From the NCBI GenBank assembly GCA_003219095.1, contig QHPM01000282.1, positions 1 to 23,236 on the forward strand: a stretch of DNA of 23,236 bases, written 5' to 3'. The translations under genes were made by a program, and so were the position numbers. The stretch comes from Verrucomicrobiota bacterium. Lineage in GTDB: Bacteria > Verrucomicrobiota > Verrucomicrobiia > Chthoniobacterales > UBA10450. Positions 8,701-16,002 of this stretch are shown one piece after another (position 1 is the first letter of the stretch; the number at the start of each line of letters is the position of its first letter). The notes beneath the pieces were generated by a model. That model saw only the letters and a list, made by a program, of their open reading frames with translations. It had not been told where the DNA came from and did not search any database.

Positions 8701-10694
8701 AACATCCGGGTCGAGCCAGGTACATTCTCCGCGCTATGGTGATTGCGGCTGGCGGGGTTTTGGCAACCTTAATTGGCCTTCTTTGCTACCTTTATTCCTT
8801 TGCTGATCCGCTGCAGCGACTGAGTTACGATTTGCCATTCCTCTGGCGTGGAACAATTGATACGCCGGAAGTAGTCCTTGTTTACCTCGACGATCAGTCG
8901 GCCAAGGAGTTTGGACAACCATTCGCAGACAAATGGAGCCGAACTTGGCATAGCAAGCTTCTTAATCGCCTGACTGAGGAAAAGGCGCGACTGGTTTTGT
9001 TCGACATCGTTTTCGACGAGCCCTCAAATGAACCAAACGCGGACACTGAATTCGCCGACGCGATCAAACAACACGGCAGGGTAGTTCTGGGAGCGGCGTT
9101 GGATGTCAGCGATCAGGAAGGAATACGGCAGGAGCGGATCGAGGCTCCGACCAAGCTATTGCGTAAGGCAGCAGCTGGATGGGGTCTACTGGTCTTTCGT
9201 CCGCTCGATCCAGACTACGGCGTGCGCGAGCTTTACCTGGGGACGCCGGATATGCCCACAGCCCCCCGGCGCGCAGTAGAGCTACTTGGAAATCGGGTAA
9301 TCGATGACGTTAGCAAAAAGCCTCGCTGGGTGAACTACTACGGTCCTTCAGGGACCTTCGCTTCCGTTAGCTTCGCCCGCGCGGTGGAACCAGCCGGTGT
9401 TCCGCCAAATTTTTTCAAGAACCGCATCGTGCTGATAGGCGGCCGTTCAGCGGTTGGCTACCGCGGGTCGCGCAGGGATGAATTTGCTACTCCCTATTCA
9501 CGCGCGACTCACGAGTTCTCGCCGGGCCTGGAAATCCAGGCGACCATCCTTCTCAATCTCCTTCACCGTGAGTGGCTTTCCCGGATAGAACCTTGGGCTG
9601 AGATCGGAATCATAATCCTGGTGGGTTTGATTGCAGGTAGTTTGTTTGCGGTGTTTCGTCCGATTCTAGCTCTGACCTTAGCGATTTTAACAGCCGCAGC
9701 GCTCACTGCGATCGTATGCAGCATCGTTTGGACGCAGAGACTTTGGTTTGATTGGCTCGTGCCGGCAGCAGTCGAGGTCCCTTGCGGCCTGGTCTGGTCG
9801 GTCGGTTCCCAGTATCTTCTGGAAGCGCGACGGCGTAAGCAGTTACGGCGGGCCTTTGGCTACTATTTGTCTCCCCAAATGGCTGACCGGATCGCGAACT
9901 CTGATTTCGATTTAAGTCTCGGCGGCAAACTAGTTGACGTTACAATTACTTTTACCGACTTGGAAAACTTCACTACTCTTTCGGAGAATCTCGACCCGAC
10001 GGAAGTTTCGAAGATTCTCACTGACTACTTCAGCCAGACCACTCAATGCATTCTTGAAAACAAAGGTACAATCATCAAATACGTTGGCGACGCCGTATTT
10101 GCGGCGTGGGGAGCACCGCTGGAAGAGCCAGCCCACGCACTTCGCGCAGCTGAAACCGCATGTAGATTGCGAAGTCTGACTGAACTTGAGGTTCGAGGAA
10201 TTAAGTTGCGCACCCGGGTCGGGATTCATAGCGGGCAAGTTCTTGCGGGAAATCTCGGTTCAGCTTACCGCTTCGATTATACGATGACTGGGGACGCGGT
10301 GAATTTGGCGTCGCGGCTGGAATCGCTAAACAAATATCTCCGGACGCAAGTGCTTCTTTCGGATGCCGTGCGGGTGCAGCTGGGTGACAGGTTCATTACC
10401 CGGCGCATGGGTGAATTTCGGGTAGCGGGGCGATCGCGCAGCGTAGTCATTCACGAACTTTATTGTGCTCGAGAAGATGGGAATGGCGACTGGAGCTGGA
10501 TCAAGGTGTTCGAGGAGGGAGTGGAGCAGTTCCGTCAAAGAAACTTTTCAGAGGCAAGTGAAACGATGGAGCGCACTTTGCAAATGCGGGCTGGCAGGGA
10601 TGGTCCCGCCGAATTCTACCTTCGACAAATAGCCAGGCTGAAGACCAGTGATGCTGATGGCTGGGACGGAGTCGTCGAACTTTCGGAAAAGTGA
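8697..10694 (+). CDS. CHASE2-domain class III adenylate cyclase
   Basis: A membrane cyclase of 665 residues predicted to make cAMP from ATP. Order: TM helix (about 13-34), periplasmic CHASE2 sensor (about 35-295), three TM helices (about 302-375), cytosolic cyclase domain (about 410-590), helical tail. Catalytic residues all appear present: metal-binding Asp421 (FTD) and Asp465 (VGD), adenine-recognising Lys461, Thr529 at the partner specificity position, and Asn536 and Arg540 of VNLASR. Lys plus Thr fits adenylate rather than guanylate cyclase, subclass IIIb. The TTG at 8697 overlaps the upstream TGA as TTGA and keeps a positively charged N-terminus before the first TM; ATG 8736 is the alternative. 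Overlap with the FecR-barrel gene implies translational coupling and a shared signalling role. Confidence 0.92.
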   Translation: MKHPGRARYILRAMVIAAGGVLATLIGLLCYLYSFADPLQRLSYDLPFLWRGTIDTPEVVLVYLDDQSAKEFGQPFADKWSRTWHSKLLNRLTEEKARLVLFDIVFDEPSNEPNADTEFADAIKQHGRVVLGAALDVSDQEGIRQERIEAPTKLLRKAAAGWGLLVFRPLDPDYGVRELYLGTPDMPTAPRRAVELLGNRVIDDVSKKPRWVNYYGPSGTFASVSFARAVEPAGVPPNFFKNRIVLIGGRSAVGYRGSRRDEFATPYSRATHEFSPGLEIQATILLNLLHREWLSRIEPWAEIGIIILVGLIAGSLFAVFRPILALTLAILTAAALTAIVCSIVWTQRLWFDWLVPAAVEVPCGLVWSVGSQYLLEARRRKQLRRAFGYYLSPQMADRIANSDFDLSLGGKLVDVTITFTDLENFTTLSENLDPTEVSKILTDYFSQTTQCILENKGTIIKYVGDAVFAAWGAPLEEPAHALRAAETACRLRSLTELEVRGIKLRTRVGIHSGQVLAGNLGSAYRFDYTMTGDAVNLASRLESLNKYLRTQVLLSDAVRVQLGDRFITRRMGEFRVAGRSRSVVIHELYCAREDGNGDWSWIKVFEEGVEQFRQRNFSEASETMERTLQMRAGRDGPAEFYLRQIARLKTSDADGWDGVVELSEK

Positions 10695-10806
10695 TCGGTC
10701 AGCAAGTTCGGCGGGCTGCGGCTCGAGGCGCGCCTTTCCTGCAATCGCTCATTCAGGGTTGACGTCGGCTTTGTACAGCGGGATGCCGAATTACTACAAA
10801 TAAGCC

Positions 10807-10830
10807 GTATCGAATGGGCCATTTCGATAC
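10807..10830. terminator. Perfect 8-bp inverted repeat, hairpin or operator
   Basis: GTATCGAA and TTCGATAC are perfect complements around an 8-nt loop, about 112 bp after the cyclase stop. No T-tract follows, so it is not a textbook intrinsic terminator; it may be an mRNA 3'-end stabilising hairpin or a protein-binding dyad. Confidence 0.35.
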
Positions 10831-11102
10831 CGCTTCCGCTACAGGCGCGTTGCGGCAAAGTGTTGTACCATTGCCGCGCCACGACTCCTAACTGGAGTGG
10901 GACTTCTCTCCGACCCCGCTCTTTACGTAGCCAGAGGCCCATCTTGGATAACCTCAAACCACGGCGAATTGGAAGTCGCCGCTCCCAGTCAAAAGCAATT
11001 CAACGATGCGATACGACATTTTTCAGGAACCCACGCCGACGCTTGTTGTGGAAATTATAGAGGCGTCCGCGCAAATAAAAAAATAAAGCAAAAAAAGAAT
11101 TG

Positions 11103-11118
11103 AACGCCTAGAGGCGTT
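11103..11118. promoter_or_regulatory. Inverted repeat just upstream of the TonB-receptor gene
   Basis: AACGCC and GGCGTT pair perfectly around a TAGA tetraloop, followed by two further Ts. It lies 32 bp before the receptor ATG and directly after an A-rich stretch. In the leader of an outer-membrane receptor gene it could be an operator or a small 5'-UTR hairpin; a weak terminator is the alternative. Confidence 0.35.
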
Positions 11119-11150
11119 TTGAGTATTCGTCGGTTTGAACCCAACAAAAT

Positions 11151-14100
11151 ATGAACACCATCCAACTTCCTGAGTGCGGATTATTCCGTAAGAGTGCGGT
11201 TCTGCTGGCGATCTTTTTCGCCATTATCTTAAATGTTTCGGCGCAGGTTCCCTCTCCCGCGCCGGTTGCCGCGGCGGGCGCCCGAGATGCCCAGGGAAAT
11301 CTTGTGCCGGGTGCGAGCGCGACGACGGAGCGCGTCATTGTCACTGGTTCAAACATTCCGACGGCGGAAGAAGTGGGACCGAACCCGGTCGACATCTACA
11401 ACCAGGAAACGATGAGCAAATCGGGTGAGCGCACGACGGAACAATTTCTCCAAAGTCTTCCGACGGTTAACGCGAACGTCATTCCACAATCAAACAACGA
11501 GAACGGCAGCAACACCGCGGTGGGCGCCGCGACGATCGCGCTGCGTGGCTTCGATGCGCGCGCCACTCTCATCCTCATTGATGGGCGGCGCGTCGCTCCC
11601 TATCCGACGGGAAACAATCCCGGCTTGGTTAACGTCATGTTCGTCGATCTCAATTCCATTCCGGCGGCTGCAATCGAGAGCATCGAGATTTTGAAAGACG
11701 GCGCCTCCACCACCTATGGCGCAGACGCCGTCGCCGGGGTGGTCAACATCAAGCTACGTCATGATTATCAAAACTACGCGGAAACGAGCGTCCAATACGG
11801 CAACACAGAGCACGAAGATTCGGGTGAGTTCCTGGCTTCGGCGATTTTTGGCGTGGGCGACAACACCACCAACATCACTGGCGTGTTGAATTACTATCAC
11901 CGCAATTCCATCGCCCAGCGCGACCGCGCATATTCAATCGTGCCCGCTTTCCTCAGCTCAAACAACAGCCCATATAATCTTTCACTAAGCAGCGATGTCG
12001 CGGCCGCAGCAGGTGGAGCGAATTTAAATCCTGGTGGGACCGAATTCGCCAGTCCGCCGGATTTAACCAACGGACTAGCTCCGGCCAACAGCTATCTCTA
12101 CGGCACTAGCCGCGTCCGAGCAGCCGGCGGTCAGCGACCCGGGTTTGACTACAATCTGTTTGCTCTCTCCTTCCCCGAAAGCGAGCGCTACGGCGGTTAT
12201 TTCGCCGCTGATCACAAAATCTTCGGGGATCAGATGGTGCTCTACGCCGACGCTTATTACCAAAACGTGAAAACGCATAACGAGGCGGCGCCCCCTGCGA
12301 CCGGTAATTTTGAGACCAAAGGTCAGACCACGCTCGCCATTCCACCTCACTCGCCCATCGCGCCCGGGGCGGAACCGCCGAACACCCCCACCCATCTCGA
12401 GACTGGTGTTCCGGCCGATGCGTTCAATCCCTTTAATCCTTTCAACCAAATCATCTCAGGCGCTACCCGCGCTCGCCTGGCTGACTTTGGGAATCGGTTA
12501 TTTGACAATGAGACTGATGCCGTTCTCGCAACTCTCGGCGTCAAAGGAGACAAGCTATTCGATGGAACCTGGGGCTACGACGCCGGCTGGCGTTACAGCC
12601 AGCTTAAGAACGTCCAGACCGGACAGCAGGTATCTGCTTCGCGCTTTAATCGGATCTTGAACGCAGCCGATCCGATTTTTGACCCGAACTCACCACAATT
12701 TATCGGGACGACTGTTCCATTCAATCCTTTCGGTGATTTTCGCGTTCCTATCGCCTCGAATCAGGCGACGATTAACTTTGCCCGGGTGCATCCCAAAGAC
12801 GAAGACATCTCGAAACTGTGGACGCTTGATGCCACAGTTTATACAACCTCGCTCGTTGAGCTGCCGGGTGGGGGCGTTGGTTTCGCCTTCGGCGGCCAGT
12901 TTCGTCGCGAATCGCTGGAGGAGACTCCAGATATGCTAAACGTGGAGGGCGATATTATCGGCAATTCGCCGGTCCCGGCTGCCCGCGGGGGGAGAAAATC
13001 CTACTCCTTGTTCGCGGAAGCCAGGGTTCCGATTTTCGGCGAGCACTTCACCTTTGCCGGCTTGCACTCGCTCGAATTTACTTATGGGGTGCGCTTTGAA
13101 GAGTTCCTGAACAACGACACCAATGTGCTCGTGCCAAAGGTCGGCATGCGCTGGCAACCATTCGACGAGCAGTTCACGTTTCGTTCCACCTGGGGGGAAG
13201 GGTACCGCCAGCCATCGCTCGAGGAATTGTTTTCCGCTCCCATCTCCACATTGCAGGGTACTCGCGATCCAAGGTTCGGCGGGTTGTTCGAGCCGGAAAC
13301 GAACACTCTGGTGCAGAGCAATAAGAATCTTCAACCGGAGGATTCTCGATCCTTCAGTGCTGGCTTTGTTTACACGCCCAAATATGTCCCTGGGTTAAAC
13401 ATATCGGTTGATTTCTGGGACACTGAGCGCACTGGCATAGTGGGTGTTCCAACTGCCCAGCAAGTGCTGAATCGCGAAGCTACCGGTAGCCTATTACCGG
13501 GGGAAGCCGTGGAACGCGATCCGAATACCGGTCAAATCAGCCGGATTCTGCTCTCAAACCAAAATCTGGGTTCTCAGGAGGCTCGTGGGTATGACTTTAC
13601 CCTCCAGTACCAGAAGCAAACGCCTTGGGGGACCTTCACCTCACTCACGCAGGCGACCTACCTGGATGAATTCCTCTACCCGCAGTTCATCGAGGCGGAG
13701 TTTGGAGCGCATCCTGGAAATCTAGCCGGTAGAACTACCGATCCGGCTACCTCAAACGAAGGCTGGTACAAATGGAAGGGCACCAGCCAGCTTGATTGGA
13801 ATTGGAACCATTTCGATGTCATCGGCACGCTGCGCTACATTGATGGGTTCCACGAATTTTTGGGGGATGGCGTTACCCCGCACTACGTTAGCCAAACATG
13901 GACCCTTGATCTTCAGGCCACCTATGATTTCACCGGACTCATTCCGGTCGAGAACCAACCGGTTCCAGGTTATTCCAAAGACGCGAAAGAAGTCGCGCGC
14001 GGCAAAGACGGCAGTATCACTGAAAAAGGTTCAGCCCAAACCGCCAACTACGGTGTTTCCGACTGGCGACGCATTTTGCTCGACGGGACGAGCATAACGG

Positions 14101-14234
14101 TGGGGGTCAACAATGTATTTGACCGAGATCCGCCAGTGGCAAACGGCGAAGATGGAAACGGCCAGAATTATCCCGGCTTCACTTACGATGCTACGAACCG
14201 GTTCTGGTACGCGCGCCTGACGAAGAAGTTCTAA
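11151..14234 (+). CDS. TonB-dependent outer membrane receptor
   Basis: A complete 1,027-residue TonB-dependent transporter for ligand uptake across the outer membrane, energised by TonB-ExbB-ExbD (not in this window). ATG 11151 gives a signal peptide with hydrophobic core at about 15-29 and probable cleavage after Ala31. A TonB-box-like segment ERVIVTGS lies at 60-67. The plug (about 62-195) has the hallmark blocks LRGF, LILIDGRRV, IESIEILKDG and YGADAVAGVVNI. The rest is barrel, including the conserved GEGYRQPSLEELFS and NLQPEDSRSFSAG stretches, ending in the usual terminal Phe (LTKKF). The ligand cannot be told from sequence; no carboxypeptidase-like N-terminal extension is visible. A short plug-like protein is encoded 105 bp downstream. 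No clear SD precedes the start. Confidence 0.95.
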   Translation: MNTIQLPECGLFRKSAVLLAIFFAIILNVSAQVPSPAPVAAAGARDAQGNLVPGASATTERVIVTGSNIPTAEEVGPNPVDIYNQETMSKSGERTTEQFLQSLPTVNANVIPQSNNENGSNTAVGAATIALRGFDARATLILIDGRRVAPYPTGNNPGLVNVMFVDLNSIPAAAIESIEILKDGASTTYGADAVAGVVNIKLRHDYQNYAETSVQYGNTEHEDSGEFLASAIFGVGDNTTNITGVLNYYHRNSIAQRDRAYSIVPAFLSSNNSPYNLSLSSDVAAAAGGANLNPGGTEFASPPDLTNGLAPANSYLYGTSRVRAAGGQRPGFDYNLFALSFPESERYGGYFAADHKIFGDQMVLYADAYYQNVKTHNEAAPPATGNFETKGQTTLAIPPHSPIAPGAEPPNTPTHLETGVPADAFNPFNPFNQIISGATRARLADFGNRLFDNETDAVLATLGVKGDKLFDGTWGYDAGWRYSQLKNVQTGQQVSASRFNRILNAADPIFDPNSPQFIGTTVPFNPFGDFRVPIASNQATINFARVHPKDEDISKLWTLDATVYTTSLVELPGGGVGFAFGGQFRRESLEETPDMLNVEGDIIGNSPVPAARGGRKSYSLFAEARVPIFGEHFTFAGLHSLEFTYGVRFEEFLNNDTNVLVPKVGMRWQPFDEQFTFRSTWGEGYRQPSLEELFSAPISTLQGTRDPRFGGLFEPETNTLVQSNKNLQPEDSRSFSAGFVYTPKYVPGLNISVDFWDTERTGIVGVPTAQQVLNREATGSLLPGEAVERDPNTGQISRILLSNQNLGSQEARGYDFTLQYQKQTPWGTFTSLTQATYLDEFLYPQFIEAEFGAHPGNLAGRTTDPATSNEGWYKWKGTSQLDWNWNHFDVIGTLRYIDGFHEFLGDGVTPHYVSQTWTLDLQATYDFTGLIPVENQPVPGYSKDAKEVARGKDGSITEKGSAQTANYGVSDWRRILLDGTSITVGVNNVFDRDPPVANGEDGNGQNYPGFTYDATNRFWYARLTKKF

Positions 14235-14339
14235 CTCAATTCCAGCGAACGCCTCTGAATCCTGGAAACGCGGGAGGGGTCGGGTCCTTCTCGTGTTCGG
14301 TGCGATTTGCAGCGCGAGCGCGCGAGTGTATTTTGCATT

Positions 14340-14624
14340 GTGAAGAGTGTAATAGCTGCTGGCGTTATGATTCTAATCGCGGCCGGTGCCTCGCTTGCCG
14401 ATACGCCTGTCAAGGTCAGCCCTGAGCGAAAGCAGAAAGTGGTTGAGCAGACGGTTTTCGTCACCGGTTCGCTCATCCCGCAACGCATCAAAGTGCGCCG
14501 CGTGGGCACAACAACGGTCTCGCCCATTCGCGTGATTGATCGTCGGGAGATCGATTCCACAGGGCGTCAGACAACGGCCGGCGCGTTCGTGAACGACCCT
14601 TCGGTGCGTATCCTTGGCCACTGA
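14340..14624 (+). CDS. Small secreted TonB-box / plug-start-like protein
   Basis: A 94-residue predicted periplasmic or outer-membrane-associated protein. GTG 14340 gives a compact signal peptide (Lys2, hydrophobic 4-19, ASLA cleavage at about 20); the frame extends back to a TTG at 14307, but this would put charged residues before the peptide. The mature part matches only the start of a TonB-receptor plug: VFVTGSLIP near 39-47, then a segment ending RVIDRREIDSTGR at 64-76, parallel to VIVTGSNIP...ETMSKSGERT in the receptor upstream. It stops cleanly before the core plug and has no barrel. It may be a stand-alone small protein family or the 5' remnant of a truncated receptor gene. Function unknown. 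Confidence 0.6.
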   Translation: MKSVIAAGVMILIAAGASLADTPVKVSPERKQKVVEQTVFVTGSLIPQRIKVRRVGTTTVSPIRVIDRREIDSTGRQTTAGAFVNDPSVRILGH

Positions 14625-14737
14625 GCTACGAGTTGATTGCCCCCGGACCGACCGATCATTGTTCTTTTTTCCTTACGGCTTGACGGCTGAGACAGATTGC
14701 GGGCGATGTCCGGAGATGGCACGCCTGCTCAAAACCA
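14622..14737 (+). pseudogene. Relic of an aspartyl/asparaginyl beta-hydroxylase gene
   Basis: Plus-strand translation of 14674-14734 gives YGLTAETDCGRCPEMARLLK, matching YGLTAEPNCRRCPETARLLK in the beta-hydroxylase sequence at 17903-17963; by hand count 54 of 61 bases agree without gaps. An FFF stretch just upstream also matches, and similarity fades before about 14630 and after about 14737. Only this core is left. It lies antisense to the last ~20 codons of the PIG-L gene. The relic's outer limits are approximate. Confidence 0.7.
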
Positions 14738-15854
14738 TACCAGAAAGCTCGGACCAGCCGGCCTGATCGAAAAAGATGATGCGGGCGTCGACCTTCGCAA
14801 AAATGTCGGCGCGGGGGGAAAAAATGGTTGGCGGTATGGTGATCTTCATTCCGCGAAAAAAACTGCCGTGACACTGGACCAGGGAAAGCGGGTGACGCGT
14901 GCGGCCGTCGAACAGGGTCACCCTACTCGAGAGCGGCGGCAGACGCATTGCTGCGCTGAGAAGAGTGCCTGCCCGATCGTAGCCAATGAGCAAGAGTCGC
15001 GGTTCGTGAGAAGCTAGCGATTTGAACGAAGCTGGCAGGTAGATCTGGAGTCCGCGGGCATCTCTCGAAATCCTGCAAAGTCGATCATCGCTCAAGTTCC
15101 CATCGCCGGGCTCGACGGGTAAAAAACGTTCTGGGCGCTGCGCGTATTGCAGGAACCGCCGGCGCGCCAACTTCAATTGCGTTTTATGACGAGCGATGGC
15201 GGCGAGTTTGGTGGCGGTTTCCACAGGCGACGCTCTGAGTTCGCCGGCTAGCTCAAGAAAAACAGGGCTGTGTCCGTGAACGACGAAGTTCGAGACCGAG
15301 ATCGGCTGGTCGCGCGGAAGCAAATGTTTACAGACGAGCTGAAACATCACTGCAAGCGCATTGTGATCAGGATGAGTATCGACGATCGAAGGAAGCAAGA
15401 GATGCGTGGGCGCCCACTCTGTTACCAGCCGGGCCAGAATGTCGATCGTAGATCGACAATCGTGCAGGAGCAGATCGGTGAGGCCTTGGTCGGGCAAAGC
15501 GAGAAAATTAACGTCAGACGGGCGGACGCCTAGGAGAGCAAGGGCTTCGAGCGCTTCTTTGCGGCGCAATTGTCCCCAGCGCTGCCGGTCGGAATGGTTG
15601 AGGCGCCATTTTCGCTGGAGCAGGCGTTGCGGCCAGGGATTGTTCTCGCCGTCGGTTGCGTAAATTATTCGGATGGCAGCGCCTGCGCGCACCGCCCGTT
15701 GAATGGCCACACTGCAGGGCAATGACTCGTCGTCGGGATGCGGCGCGACGAGCATCATTCTGGAATTGGCAGTGAATGCTAAGGGCAGAAACAGGACTCT
15801 CTCCAAGAACGCGAAATATTGCAACAGATGGATAAGCGAGGCGCGCGCGGGCAA
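14673..15854 (-). CDS. PIG-L (LmbE-like) family deacetylase
   Basis: A predicted zinc-dependent de-N-acetylase of 393 residues, of the family acting on N-acetylglucosaminyl lipids and thiol conjugates (PIG-L, MshB, BshB). The metal-binding motifs are clear: PHPDDES with His39 and Asp42, and HPDH with His164; Asp41 would be the catalytic base by family analogy. The first ~230 residues cover the catalytic fold; the rest is an unassigned extension. The start is uncertain: an in-frame TAA lies just upstream, and the only start before the first strand is TTG at 15854 (other TTGs at codons 11 and 17, ATG at 33). The last ~20 residues are encoded antisense to the hydroxylase relic, so the original C-terminus was probably replaced. 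It lies 148 bp downstream of the broken glycosyltransferase, same strand, suggesting a former glycan- or glycolipid-modifying operon. Confidence 0.82.
   Translation of the reverse strand: MPARASLIHLLQYFAFLERVLFLPLAFTANSRMMLVAPHPDDESLPCSVAIQRAVRAGAAIRIIYATDGENNPWPQRLLQRKWRLNHSDRQRWGQLRRKEALEALALLGVRPSDVNFLALPDQGLTDLLLHDCRSTIDILARLVTEWAPTHLLLPSIVDTHPDHNALAVMFQLVCKHLLPRDQPISVSNFVVHGHSPVFLELAGELRASPVETATKLAAIARHKTQLKLARRRFLQYAQRPERFLPVEPGDGNLSDDRLCRISRDARGLQIYLPASFKSLASHEPRLLLIGYDRAGTLLSAAMRLPPLSSRVTLFDGRTRHPLSLVQCHGSFFRGMKITIPPTIFSPRADIFAKVDARIIFFDQAGWSELSGMVLSRRAISGHRPQSVSAVKP
14674..14734 (+). repeat. Direct repeat, left copy (hydroxylase core)
   Basis: Left member of a diverged direct repeat pair; the partner is at 17903-17963, same orientation, offset 3,229 bp. 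The pair brackets the PIG-L and glycosyltransferase genes. Confidence 0.8.
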
Positions 15855-16002
15855 ACAGTCAGTTTACTCCCCAACAATCTGCGGCGCGCAATACCACTAG
15901 AAGCGCAGAAAAATGTTCTTAACAATGGTGAGGTCCGAACCCGGAGGAACGAACACGGCCACAGCAATCGAGCACGCACGCGAACGTTCCTTCAAGCGTT
16001 GC

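Larger units (their letters stand above)
10695..11150. other. Non-coding interval with inverted repeats and an A-rich stretch
   Basis: About 456 bp between the cyclase stop and the TonB-receptor start. Short open frames on both strands show no recognisable protein features, and no tRNA or SD-led small gene was found. It holds a strong hairpin at 10807-10830, an A-rich stretch at about 11073-11101 and a second dyad at 11103-11118. It probably contains the end of the upstream operon and the control region of the receptor gene. Confidence 0.5.

Noticed and set aside
10884..10898. ACTCC-TAACT-GGAGT hairpin
   Set aside because: A five-bp stem in a GC-rich region is expected by chance and has no adjacent signal.
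10860..11103. Small plus-strand open frames between the cyclase and the TonB receptor
   Set aside because: No start context, family resemblance or compositional signal; one ends in a lysine/asparagine run from the A-rich stretch.
12075..13334. Long minus-strand frames within the TonB receptor gene
   Set aside because: They are mirror frames of a strongly conserved coding gene, with no independent evidence.
14656..14874. 72-codon minus-strand frame over the PIG-L 3' end
   Set aside because: It is an alternative frame of the PIG-L gene and of the hydroxylase relic; its resemblance to a minus-strand frame at 17909-18190 simply reflects the repeated DNA.
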